Assembly: GCA_014529385.2 (NCBI GenBank)
Contig: CM043960.1
Location: 76,715,910 to 76,779,909, forward strand
DNA length: 64,000 nucleotides
Direction of reading: 5' to 3'
Source: Adiantum capillus-veneris
Taxonomy: Eukaryota > Streptophyta > Polypodiopsida > Polypodiales > Pteridaceae
Below are positions 1-11,597 of the stretch, one piece after another (position 1 is the first letter of the stretch; every line of letters begins with the position of its first letter). The translations under genes and the position numbers were made by a program. The notes under the pieces were generated by a model that saw nothing but the letters and a program-made list of their open reading frames with translations, had not been told where the DNA came from and did no database searches.

Positions 1-1042
1 CACCTTAATTTTTAATGAAATATAAACTAACAATAGAAAATTACAACTTTGATCTTAGTTTTAGATTCTATGGATACAGTTTGTTCTAACACTTAATTAG
101 AGAAATGTGGACGTGACCTAAACCCTTACAAGGTGTCTGGTGGTCCACATAGGTCAACACCTATCACATCTCTAGAAGAGACGGAACCAAGATGTAATGT
201 CAATCCTGGGAAGCAAGTAACTCGACTAGGGCATGGAGGCATGAGAAAGAGGTTGTCAGGCTCTTGTCTGAACACAACACACTCCACTATGACACTCAAT
301 GTGCACTCTATCTACCAAAAGGTATGATCCTCTTCTTTGGAGATCTCACCTTACCACATGCCAATCCTTGAGCAAATCAACTTTGACTGACTCCAAACTT
401 CATAGGCATTATATTGGGGCTATATCGAACATGTCTAGGTAATCAAACTTGCATTATGACATTAAAAAAATTCACGATTTACTTCTGGTAGCCTAATGCA
501 GGTCAACTTTTTGGATTTCAAATGTGCCTTATAGGTTCTTCTAAGTGCCGAGAATCACATACACTTGACAGAATTTCAAATGACACTCAGATAGAGAGAA
601 ATATCACCTTGAAGGTCCTAGATGTAGATGCTTGATTTTCACATGACGCTTGCAATGTAGGTATCCACACGTAGAGCTTGACAAGACAAATACAATGGTG
701 CCCTCAAAATTCTAATGCGACAATCGTGCGGTGCGTTGTGAGCAATGGAAATACACACTAGAAGAGAAGATACATGACGTACAGAGAAAAAACCTTGTTT
801 GCTCATTCATTTATAATGATTGTACAAAAAACCCTACAAAGTTGCTTTTTATACCTTGGCTCTGGGTTTCATGGTACAAAAGCTAGATTTTCCATAATTG
901 AATCAATTATTACATTCTCGGCTTCAAAATACATTCGGGTAACAGATACAAGTTGTGTGAGAGATGTCGCTACGAATTGGGTTATAATTACAATTACATA
1001 GGAGATAGAATAAACTTGAGCTTTTGTTGGAATCTTCGAACA
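1..1042 (-). repeat. Partial 3' LTR of the outer, older LTR retrotransposon
   Basis: On the minus strand a purine tract (1043-1057) is followed by TGTTCGAAG, the usual layout of polypurine tract then LTR start, so position 1042 is taken as the LTR edge. A TATA-like element (GGTATAAAAAG, minus, about 842-856) lies roughly 190 bp inside that edge, as expected of a U3 promoter. The other LTR edge and the partner 5' LTR are not identifiable in this window. No credible gene lies in this stretch; its short ORFs lack domain signals. The call rests on the polypurine/TG junction plus the TATA box. Confidence 0.5.
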
Positions 1043-1057
1043 CTCCCCCCCTTCTAT
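1043..1057 (-). promoter_or_regulatory. Polypurine tract of the outer element
   Basis: Read on the minus strand this is AGAAGGGGGGGAG directly before TGTTCGAAG. Such tracts prime plus-strand DNA synthesis in LTR retrotransposons and sit immediately upstream of the 3' LTR. Confidence 0.55.
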
Positions 1058-1099
1058 TTCATGTCGTCCTTGACATGAGCTAGAAGCGCAATTGGTGGC

Positions 1100-2860
1100 A
1101 GATGTAAAGTTGTCTTTTGAGGTACCGCCTTGAATTTTCTGGTAACCCGTCCTGATATTCCCTTACTAAATCTTTGTCTTTAGGAGAAAATGGCCTCATA
1201 GTGTTTGCTTAAAGTTGCTCCATGACGTGGTAGCTTACAAAACGCGCTCTGATGTCATTGACTTCAGGCTCAAACAATGTAGTGTTCGATGTGAAAAACC
1301 TTGTGTAGAAAGCTTCTTCAAAAGTGCTCATGAAGTATGATTGCATAAACATCAAGAGGAAAAAGAAGCCATGCAAAATGTTCTCATTTGGCTACTGTCT
1401 GAGATCATAAACCAACCCTTTATTTCCTTCAGGGAAGGACATCCAAGGTGCTTTTGATATCCAGCGTTTATGCTACATAGTTATGTAGGTGGCCATCATT
1501 CTGTAGATCTTTCTTGGCATTTGGCAGGAGAGATCTTCAAGTCCTTCACACATTTTGACGCTTTCCTATAGAAAGCTAAGCATATACTTTCATCCAATCT
1601 TTGCTTGTCTTTGGGTCCTGGCAAGACTAGGTAGTTTAGCCAGTTGCGATGTTGTTTTTGTATGTCTCCGTGTCGGATACATGTGTACACTCTAGGCACT
1701 GGGTAGAAGGTGACATCCTTTTTTATTGTCATTGGTTCTCTTATCATGTGAATTCGATACTTTGGATGCTTCTCTAGCCATGACAACCTCCATTTGGCTT
1801 GTCTTTCCTATGGTTGAACTTCTAGCATCTCTTGCTCTATGGCATCCTTCCTTTGGATACATCCGTACTTTATTAACGAGAAGAGGAGAGATCGGGTATA
1901 CGAGTCTTCATTGATAGTAGAGGGTCAAGGGAGTTGCATATTGACTAAATGGAGGAGACAGATCTCCCATTCCATGGATTTTTTCCATTGTTCTTCCTCT
2001 ATGCCTGCAATTAATTCCTTCATCTTTGTTATGGCTTCTTCAATCAGTCCATATGCCTTGCTGCCCACTGTTTCAAGCGCAGTTCTTTCTTTGATTCTTT
2101 GTTGGTGAGCTATGCTACTTTCTGGAATCTCTTGGTACACAATTTCTTTCCTTAATCCTCACTACATGGCTTGGTAATATAGGTCGACCATGCACCATTG
2201 ACATGTTGAAGTACTAGGTATAGGCACTGGTCGCTGTATTTCTTCACTTACCATAGGTGGATTTTGTGGCTTGGGACAGCTATCTTGATCCTTGGTTTGT
2301 CCTTGTATGTCTTGTGCTTGCAAGGTGTTTGGTTTTGATTTTTTTTAGCGTGCGTCGTTTCAAAACCAAAATCTCTTTGAGAGTTGTGTGAACTTTTGGT
2401 GGAGCTATCCAACTCTGGTCTCTCTTCCATTCTCCTTGCGTCCTCTACAACCTTTCGAGCTTCTTCTTTAGCTAGATTTTCTCTCTCCATTTGTGCCTAC
2501 ATTTCTTCCAACTGCTCTATAATGACAAGAGCGACTGATGGGTTTTTGGTCCTAACTTGGCGTGGCACCCATTTTTCTACAAAATCACCTTCATCTACCC
2601 TTTTCTTTTTAAATTCTTTTGCTGGCCTTTCCTCTCGGGTGTGTTTTTGAGCTATCTCCTCTTTTCCTTGTTTGGCATCGGAATGGGCTTTTTACCCTTC
2701 CTGTTTTCTTGCTCTTCTTTAGAGGAGTCTGTCTCGCATGCTTTCCTTTTAGAGCATGTTCTGGCAGTGGTCTGAGTTGACCCAAATTTTGCCATTTCCT
2801 CCTCGCTCTCTTCCTCTGCAAAGCTGAATCCTGTCTAGAGCTTTTGGAAGGTCTTGAGAT
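1100..2860 (-). pseudogene. Broken 3' accessory ORF of the outer LTR element
   Basis: Several minus-strand reading segments (about 2248-2825, 1925-2140 and 1496-1786) follow one another with stops between them and look like one decayed protein. The upstream part is highly charged and contains a KWVPR motif, then a coiled-coil-like glutamate/lysine/arginine-rich stretch at about 2390-2490. The downstream part is rich in basic and aromatic residues. Several breaks are single stops where a Gln or Trp codon would fit. It lies between the decayed gag and the polypurine tract, the position of the extra ORF of some Ty3/gypsy elements. I do not recognise the family. The KWVPR motif resembles W-V-P-K motifs in the equivalent region of the 7637-20995 element. 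Confidence 0.4.
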
Positions 2861-3035
2861 GCTATGATAGCTTGATACGCTATTCTTGTCAAAATCTCTG
2901 AAGCTGACAGATAGGTGAGCTTGGTTTTATATATGGAGAAATAGCCTTCTAAGATCTCTTGATTGCATGTTTAATCACTAAAATTGGAGCTCTGTAGCGC
3001 ATTCATTTGATCGCATCAAGTTTCACCCTCTTTTG

Positions 3036-4435
<1,400 letters not shown>

Positions 4436-4526
<91 letters not shown>
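4436..4526 (+). repeat. (GT)n microsatellite
   Basis: About 90 bp of near-perfect GT dinucleotides with one interruption at the right end (CTGTG). Confidence 0.97.
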
Positions 4527-4696
4527 TGTGATGAGTGGGCAAGTGGGAAGTCTCGCTCCTCTCACTCCATAGGTGTGTTCCCTGTATCGGCCAGGTGTGT
4601 TGTGTAAGCCGAGTGGTGCCCCATAGTGGGTGTGTATATCCTTCCAAGAGTGTGTGTCAGGTCAGTATAGAGGCGTTCTGTGTGTTTCCATCCCGC

Positions 4697-5068
4697 TCAC
4701 AGCGTTGACATAAGTTTTTGCAATCCTTGAGAATCTATGATTGGATTTTGAAATCCTCTCTGCAATGGTAGGACCATAACATCAAATCTTTCCTCATATG
4801 GTCCTACATATGATGGCAACTTATTAAGGGTTTCTTCTCTACTATATTTTGATCTTTTTGTTCCTTGGTCACCATATATGGATTGCATTTTGAAGTCCAT
4901 CATACCCTTGTCTAGATCAACTTCTGTAATAGGTGCCAACTCCCATTGATGACTACCATCTCTACCCTTCCTAACTATATCCCAAAGCTCTTCATGCCAA
5001 TTATCTTTGGCTTCTGGCACAATAGGAGACATATGGTAGACAAATTCATCTATTTTGTTTGCTACCAC
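4697..5068 (-). pseudogene. Unrecognised ORF remnant in the outer element
   Basis: A 123-codon minus-strand reading frame with charged, non-repetitive composition lies between the gag remnant and the accessory region of the outer element, in the same orientation. No catalytic motif of protease, reverse transcriptase or integrase is visible. It is probably part of the same retrotransposon polyprotein. The family is unknown. Confidence 0.3.
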
Positions 5069-5524
5069 TTATTCAACCGTCCTTTTTCACAAGCAAGCAC
5101 ACTCCGAATCCTTGGAGAATGTTGGATCCTTTGTCTACTGTCTTTCACACCTCTCTTGTTTGAGTTCTTTTTGCAAACCCCATTGTCAACCGAAATCCCA
5201 GTCTCCTATATTGGTTCTTATTCAGATGAATCATTTCAACTCTCTTCCTTTCTCTTGTTCATTTCTTTAGAGTCAATAGGTGGTTGAGGTATTATCCTAG
5301 CTAGTGGAGGTTCCATAAGTACTTGGGTGATCTTAATCACCTCTTTGCACATCTCCAACCTTAGTTTTTCTACCTATGTATTAGGATAATTCATCCACCT
5401 TTTTACACATCTCCAACCTCTGTATTAGGATAAGTCACCCACCTATGCTCCATCGTCTGACAGTTGTTGAGTCTCGCTTTATACACCTTCAGAATTGATT
5501 TCAATGGTTTAAATTTTTTATCGC

Positions 5525-7631
5525 CTAAGACGAACCTTTGAAAATAGCATATTTTGGCTCTACTCTGCTTGGCTTTTGTTCAGTTTTGTGTATTTCTACT
5601 ATGACCCTAGATGACAATATTGTCAATTGTTGTAATTGCTCCCAAGCTTGTGACACTTGAAACAAGGTCCTAGGGTTGTTAGTTGATTGGAAATTGTTGG
5701 AGGATGAAACAATATTCTCTTGGTCATATGACTCTATAATCACTAGAGGTTTAGGATATGCATAGTGGTATCCATAGCTCTCCTCTTTGTAATATGATTG
5801 TAATGGCACTAAGGTGTTCTTTTCTAGGTATTTTCTAGGATATACATACCTCACAGCTACCTAATCTTCACCTGGCAGTGGCAGTTGGTGCCCCAACACC
5901 GGTCTTGGACTTTCAACTCTTGGCTGTGGATTTGTTGGTCCTGATACATATCTTGACGGTGGTGGTGCTTTCATATTTTGTTGATACTAAGGATTCGATA
6001 CTGTGTTAGGCTAGTATTGAAGGTTGTGTTGATAGGGCCTCTCACTAACCTAACCTTTGTTGTAGTAGCATTCCTCAGAGGCATGATTCATCTACTTATT
6101 TTCAATGACACACCATTTCTATCAATGATATAGCTATGGCAACATGGAGCACTATTGTGTCAGATAATCCCCTCCACATGTCAAGCAATGTCTCAAGGGT
6201 GGTACTCTCTGGTTTTGGATTTCCAAAATCTAATTCATTCTCCTCATAAGCTCATCTATGAGCTACTCTATATTCATTGGTTGCTATTGCAGCGATGTTG
6301 TATCAATTGTATTTGCACCACTAGTAGTTGAGCATGAATCATTTGAGGTATTATGAGCATCATGTGATACTTCTCAGGTGATCTTACAAGTGTCTAATAA
6401 ATAGACAGCCTCTCTCGTGCCATCATATAAAGTCGCACACTTTTTCAAGTACAAGTTCTTCTTGAGATGTTCGTTCTTGATCTCTTCAATGAATAGCACT
6501 ACTTGATGGTCCTCCTAAGGTTTCTCTCATGGTGGACACCTCTTGATATAGTGTTTGAATCACAGGGTGGCCTCTCATACTCTCTTGTTCTCTTTCTACT
6601 TGAAAGAATGGATTTGTGACACTATATTATGCTTGATTTTTTGCATGGAAAAGTCCTCCACAAAGTCTTGCGATACAGCTTCTATGTTTCCATAGTCTTC
6701 CTTTTCAAAGGCTGAAACCATGGGCCTTCCAAGTTAATCCAAAACCTTCAAACTGAATGTGAAAATTTATGATGTATTCAGCTCTCAACACTTGTTTGAA
6801 TGACGCAAAATGTGCATGGGGAACTGCTAATCCGTTATTTGATGCCATGCATTGCGACTTGAGATGGACGCATGGGTCTTGCCTCAATGACATATATCAT
6901 CACTCCTAGCGATCCTAAGAAATCTTCCTTATACATTGTAGGTGATTGTGTTCTAGGTATAGCTCATGGTACTTCTCTGGTAGGAAAAACTGGTATCCCT
7001 CGCTCGGTAGGGTGTGGCATGGATGACCCTACAACAATAATAAAGTCACCTCTCATAGGCTCTAGTTCTAACAAGTAACTCCCTCTCATCCCAGGATTTG
7101 GAACTCCTTGTGCCCTACCCTATCATGTGTGTGTTTTCTACATGTGGTGGAATCTTTGTGACTTGATCCATAAAGCTTACCTCTCTCTGGACCAGCTTTC
7201 TACTGGCCAGTTGGCTCAAGTAAATGATAAAAAATGGTTCTCCCCAATAGAAAAGCTTTTCCATGTCTACCACATATGCAAATTTGTACTCATGTTCAAT
7301 ATTGTCTATCAAAAAATGTTGTTTTTTTGTTTCAAACTGATAATAGTACATGTACATCCTCTTGATGTCCATAAGCTCCATTGGATTCATGTTTTCCTTG
7401 ATGTAATATTTTTCCCCTTCTTAGGTCAACAGCTTAGATAATACCACACTAGAATGATCAATAAGCACTCTCTCAAGCGCTTTCATGCTATGAATTTATC
7501 TCTTGGGTCATTTTCCAAAGGTGGTATCTCTATCCATTCGTCGACTTTGTCCTTGGTTCCAGTCACACCCATTGCATCTACAATATCAGGATTTTCTATC
7601 ACAAGATAGGCAACCCGTCTCTCATCAATGT
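5525..7631 (-). pseudogene. gag: Decayed gag of the outer LTR element
   Basis: Minus-strand segments around 7115-7390, 6705-6893 and 5525-5854 are in the same orientation and separated by stops. Near 6085-6200 two cysteine/histidine clusters are visible. One is a CX2C-GG-like zinc knuckle whose His codon reads Tyr and which contains a stop where Gln fits. The second has an NHxxxEC ending like nucleocapsid regions of plant retrotransposons. This supports a structural gag protein. No protease, RT or integrase motif follows on this strand before the LTR, so the outer element may be gag-only and non-autonomous, or internally deleted. The frame reaches the insertion point of the next element at 7631 and resumes at 21001-21102. 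Confidence 0.45.
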
Positions 7632-7636
7632 ATCAA
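7632..7636. repeat. Target site duplication, left copy (ATCAA)
   Basis: ATCAA immediately precedes the LTR at 7637, and the identical pentamer follows the other LTR at 20996-21000. A 5-bp duplication is the normal footprint of Ty3/gypsy integrase. Confidence 0.85.
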
Positions 7637-7879
7637 TGAGCGCGTCTGTCGCACGTGTCAATGCAATGAACTTGCCGATACACTGTGTGCGAGCCACAAA
7701 TGGCTCTAAGCACGCAACTAGCCTAAACTAGTAAGCTCAAAGATGGTGATGGTGCCTCACTCACCGCTCTATGCATGCTGTCGTGGAGGATTCCTCGTCG
7801 CGAAGGGGAAGGAGCCGCCGCTGCGCCGCGCTCAACCGCTTCGCCACCGCCGTGCTGGTCGTCGCAATGCTCTATCACG

Positions 7880-7959
<80 letters not shown>

Positions 7960-8272
7960 CATACACACACACACACACACAAAGAGGTGAAGAAGAAGAA
8001 GATGGAGATGGAGCAAGAGCACTCTTCAATTGCACAAATGAAAGAATGAGTGAATTTTAGGTTTAGTTGACTTTTATATGAGCTTGCCCCATTCACACTT
8101 GGACACCCATGCTTAGCCAACTAATCCCTTGAATGTTCCAGCTAGAGTGCGCCTCTCATCGGCGATCACTCTTACCCTTTTCCTATTGGACCGACAAGCC
8201 CGATACCTGACTCTACCAAATAAATAATACAGTGTTCGTTGTAGGTGATAGGAATGTGCGTGAGGGTTAACA
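7637..8272 (-). repeat. 3' LTR of the Ty3/gypsy element (636 bp)
   Basis: On the minus strand it begins TGTTAACCC and ends CA. It aligns throughout with 20385-20995 and, inverted, with 21103-21734. A TATA box (CATATAAAAG, minus) lies at about 8070-8082. A compound (CT)n(CA)n microsatellite at about 7880-7981 accounts for much of the length difference between copies. Confidence 0.92.
7879..7981 (+). repeat. (CT)n(CA)n compound microsatellite inside the LTR
   Basis: About 78 bp of CT, a short TTGCATA spacer, then about 20 bp of CA. The same compound tract, with other lengths, sits at the same place in the LTRs at 20620-20705 and (inverted) 21428-21492. Confidence 0.95.
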
Positions 8273-8285
8273 TGCCCCCCTTCCT
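8273..8285 (-). promoter_or_regulatory. Polypurine tract of the Ty3/gypsy element
   Basis: Minus strand AGGAAGGGGGGCA directly abuts the LTR start TGTTAACC. This fixes the transcription direction and identifies 7637-8272 as the 3' LTR. Confidence 0.85.
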
Positions 8286-9644
8286 GATGTAGATTCCATC
8301 CTCGAAAGCTATTGAGTTGAAACTCGTTCATCGAGGTGGAAGAGCATTTAAGATGAATGTCCTTAGACTTCTTCACTCACTACAAAATCAAACAACATTG
8401 GCACAGTAATTGCATTCTCATATACAATTAAAAATCATATACAGTTTTAGGCAGAGAATTTAATTGGTAGCATATTCTAAACCATTTGTCAGCAATAAAT
8501 ATTAAATTGCAATATAATCAAACGCATAAACAGTTGTAAAGATAAAAAACTAAATAAGTCTGGGGTCGCTAATTTAACGGTCAAAAGGCACTAAAGATCG
8601 ACTATTAATACCATGGGCAAGCTGCTCAATTTTCTTAGGTCAATTAAGTTGTTTAATCGCGAGAGCCAAGTATTTCATGTCCGAGGGCTAACTAGAGGCT
8701 ATACCTAGAAGACCTTGTATTTAAGCTACGATAAAAGGAATTCTCATGAAATCATCACCTGACTTATTCACTTTTCTCTGACCCCCCAAACTCTTTTCAC
8801 AGTGATTCAATTTTGATGTGCGTGCTTATTTTGTATGCCTTGGGTTTTTTGCTTTTCAAGGAAAAGCACCCACACTGGGAACCTCTAGGGCTCTAGTACC
8901 ATAAGCGATACATGTGAGTGGAGTACCAAATCAAGCTGAGGTTTCTCTTCCAGCTTAAGAATTTACATTGTGGCACTTTGATTTTTTTGTTTGCTTGTTT
9001 TCAGCATTTTAATTTTGTAACTTTGGGGGGTCATATAACATTGTTATCCTCCCCAGGCTCATCACACTAGTAAACTCCCTTTATAATACTTAAGCTAAAG
9101 GTTAATATGGACTAAGCCCACTAGAAAGCCCTAGTACATTGCACATAATGCTGCCTAAATCGGATTAAGAACCTAAGTAACCATAGATTATTAGGAAGGC
9201 ATTCCCCATGGTATTAAGAGAAGATCTCTAACACCTAGCTTGGTCAAACTAGCTTAGTCGGACTGCTTGATTTTTAAACCTAGACAAGTGATTATGACAA
9301 AAATTACATTGAATTTAATGTTTGATACTTAGCAAATGCATTGAATATTATGCTACCAATCACAATTAAAGCAGACAAACATGGATGCAAAAACATAAGG
9401 GGCAATGCTAATGGACAAGAAACACCTGTTTGTGTTGATGGTCGTGCTTGATTTGAAGTGTGGACGAGAGAAAGATTCCATGAAGGTCCAAATCCTAACA
9501 ACAGCAACACGTTCCTGTACACACTAGGAAACACAAAGAATACCTCAAGGAGGCACATCAGTGGGAAAAGGTACCAACACTTATTGAACACAATTAAAAA
9601 ACATAAGGAACCCTACCCTAATTATTTCTACTCCCCCTAGAGAG
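8286..9644 (-). other. 3' internal region of the element without a convincing gene
   Basis: Both strands are rich in stops and no domain is recognisable. It lies between the 141-codon ORF (9645-10070) and the polypurine tract. If the purine/TG junction at 10286-10302 is a genuine older LTR edge, part of this stretch could be that LTR; no second copy was found in the window. Confidence 0.4.
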
Positions 9645-10070
9645 TCAAGGGAATAGGATATTGTAGAGATTGGGGGGGAACCCTAAGGCTAAACCCCTTC
9701 CTCGTCGTCGGTCGAGAAAAAAAAAGTCATCATCCGTGAGACCATATGTGCCATCCGTACAATCATGTAAATCTTCTTCATCATCAGAGGCACCAATGTT
9801 TACTAAGAAGGTCACTAGACGCCTATAGTCATCTTGATCAAAAGGATAGGCTTGTGAAATGGGAGATACACTCTCTACTAAGTATGGATCAGTTGTGGTC
9901 AAGAGACGTATCAGCCATTCTAACTCCTCGGAATTTCTCTCACATGCTAGCGTACCTACCAAATCCCATTCACAGGCAAGCATCGAAAAGACCATGTGAA
10001 ACATTTGTGAAAAGTAACGAGGGTACCTCTCACCCAAGGCAGGAGTGGAAGACTCTAGCGTACTAGCCAT
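9645..10070 (-). CDS. Small acidic ORF of unknown function in the gypsy 3' region
   Basis: An open 141-codon frame starts MASTLESS and has an acidic centre and end (ASDDEEDLHD, then a TDDDFFF stretch) followed by a short Arg-rich RRRGRG patch. It has no stop although its surroundings are badly broken. Two bases upstream of the ATG is a good 3' splice-acceptor-like sequence (pyrimidine-rich, TGTACAG), and a TATA box lies 130-140 bp further upstream on the same strand. This suggests a separately promoted, spliced accessory gene. I do not recognise the protein. It could be an element accessory protein, a captured host fragment or a chance ORF. Confidence 0.4.
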   Translation of the reverse strand: MASTLESSTPALGERYPRYFSQMFHMVFSMLACEWDLVGTLACERNSEELEWLIRLLTTTDPYLVESVSPISQAYPFDQDDYRRLVTFLVNIGASDDEEDLHDCTDGTYGLTDDDFFFLDRRRGRGLALGFPPNLYNILFP

Positions 10071-10202
10071 ATCTGTACACGAAAATAGATGATGGTTAGA
10101 GTGCAAATATTACAAGGGTTGTGTTCTTGTGCATAATGTGTTTTTATGATTTTGTGTTATGGCTCTTGCTCTTTTACTTTTTTATCTTTTTTTTGTGAGT
10201 AT

Positions 10203-10213
10203 AAGGCTTTATA
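10203..10213 (-). promoter_or_regulatory. TATA-box-like element upstream of the 141-codon ORF
   Basis: Minus strand TATATATAAAG, about 90 bp downstream of a polypurine/TG junction and upstream of the small ORF. Position and sequence fit an RNA polymerase II core promoter, either internal to the element or in a relic LTR. Confidence 0.4.
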
Positions 10214-10285
10214 TATACATTCCCTAAGATTGGAGATTAAGGGATCAGGGAGGAAGGTTGAGAGGGAAGCAAATGAATGATGGAT

Positions 10286-10304
10286 GTCAACAAACACTCC
10301 CCCC
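10286..10304 (-). promoter_or_regulatory. Second polypurine-tract-like junction inside the gypsy element
   Basis: On the minus strand GGAAGGGGGGAG is followed by TGTTTGTTG, closely resembling the outer element's junction at 1043 and the true tract at 8273. It may be a central polypurine tract, or the 3' LTR edge of an older element incorporated here. Confidence 0.4.
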
Positions 10305-10317
10305 TTCCTTGGGTAGA

Positions 10318-11078
10318 TCATACCTTTTGGAATGATGTCGTCACCTTTTGAAACCAATTGTTCCAAGTTATTATGGGTGAAGGATTTAACCAATAATTTT
10401 CGGCCACCCTATGCGTTTCATCTGGTTGCAAGGGTGGTAAGGTACTCTCCCATGATTTTATTTGCAACCTTGATGTAGGTGGTGAACTTACAACGGGAGG
10501 TGCAAACTCTTTTTTTCTTGTATGGATATGCACAATGGTAGGTGGAGGTTGTGTTGAAGCTTCTATTTCCATATAGGAACTACACGAAGAGCAAGAAGCT
10601 TCATTTGATTTCGTTGTTCCTGAGCTAGGTGGAACAAATCATTCTTTCTTTGGTACCCAAACTTGCTCTAGAGCAGGTGTGTAGCATTCCATGATTTTTG
10701 CCTTTTCACAATCTTCAATTTGTTTTGGAGCCACAGGATTGAGCTCACATGGGCCAGTGAAAAGTAAGAGCACAATTTACGTTTTGGCACCCAGATTTGA
10801 TCATTTCCTTTATAGTAGCCTTAGGCTTCCAATAGTTTCTTAGGAATCCAGCGCAACGTTTCTTTACATTCCTTGGGGCGAATGAGATGTCTCATACCAG
10901 GCTCCTGTCTTTTAGCACTCGCTATGGTCGCTAAAGAATCTTTAGGGACCCACTTGTATGTTTTCTTTGTTATATTGGGATGGGTCTTGTGTGTCTCAAG
11001 CTTTATTTCAATCACATCATTTGAAGCTCTAGAGAGTTGGGCTATGGGGACATATGGCTCAACCTCTTGGACATGCAA
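10318..11078 (-). pseudogene. Broken ORF with repeated W-(V/I)-P-K motifs
   Basis: This continues the region after the second protease-like ORF. In shifting minus-strand frames four short motifs recur: YKWVPKDSL (about 10945-10958), LRWIPKKL (about 10839-10853), QIWVPK (about 10781-10798) and QVWVPKKE (about 10641-10665). Between them are basic stretches and, further on, a Pro/Thr-rich segment. Similar W-V-P-K/R wording occurs in some plant retrotransposon proteins and in the outer element near 2560. Function is unknown. The frame is interrupted several times. Confidence 0.4.
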
Positions 11079-11512
11079 TGTTTTGGTTTTATTTCCTTAA
11101 GAGGCAATATCTCAGGGACTATGGCTTGAGTGGCAGGGCTAAGAGTTGGTTTCTGTGTTGTGACACCCCCTGTCCCCCAATCAATAGTGCATTTGGTGGC
11201 TATCATCCACGTGCGTCCTAGGTTTATATTACCCTCCATAGTTCCAACAGGCATGACCAAAAAGTCTTGAGCTACAACCCCATTGTCATAACTGACAAAA
11301 TTGTGCCAAATTGCAAAAATTGTATTTTTTTTCTTGTTGACACCCTTGACTTGGATAATACTCTCAGATAGAGATGGCTTCCCTAACTGACACCACACCC
11401 CATATGATAGCAGATTATATTTAGCACCCGTGTCCAATAAGGCGTTATATACAACTTTTCCACAGGGGCTGTTTAGCTCAATAGCGTATCGTAGAGGTGT
11501 GTCAGAGTCCAA
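11042..11512 (-). CDS. Second retropepsin-like ORF downstream of integrase
   Basis: This 156-codon ORF contains ALLDTGAKYNLLS near residue 25, the aspartic-protease active-site pattern (hydrophobic-hydrophobic-D-T/S-G-A). About 70 residues later comes INLGRTWM with a downstream TIDW, matching the ILG-x-x-W-L...ID end of retropepsin folds. The element already has a protease upstream of RT (about 15317-15760), so this would be a duplicate placed after integrase, where Ty3/gypsy elements normally have an LTR or an env-like ORF. The frame opens shortly before the ATG, just after the integrase stop. It may be an active protease, a DDI-type protease-like scaffold, or a captured fragment. Confidence 0.6.
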   Translation of the reverse strand: MDSDTPLRYAIELNSPCGKVVYNALLDTGAKYNLLSYGVWCQLGKPSLSESIIQVKGVNKKKNTIFAIWHNFVSYDNGVVAQDFLVMPVGTMEGNINLGRTWMIATKCTIDWGTGGVTTQKPTLSPATQAIVPEILPLKEIKPKHCMSKRLSHMSP

Positions 11513-11597
11513 CCAATCCTTGTCGGTTTCAACGTGGAATGCACGTGTAACTCCAAGGTTAGCCTCTCGTTGGCGTCTTATGCGTTGTTGTCACTCC

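Noticed and set aside
7723-8120. Several overlapping ORFs rich in Leu-Ser or Arg-Glu
   Set aside because: They lie in the LTR microsatellite on both strands and all frames; same at 20218-20784, 21351-21634, 36712-36943 and 55073-55678.
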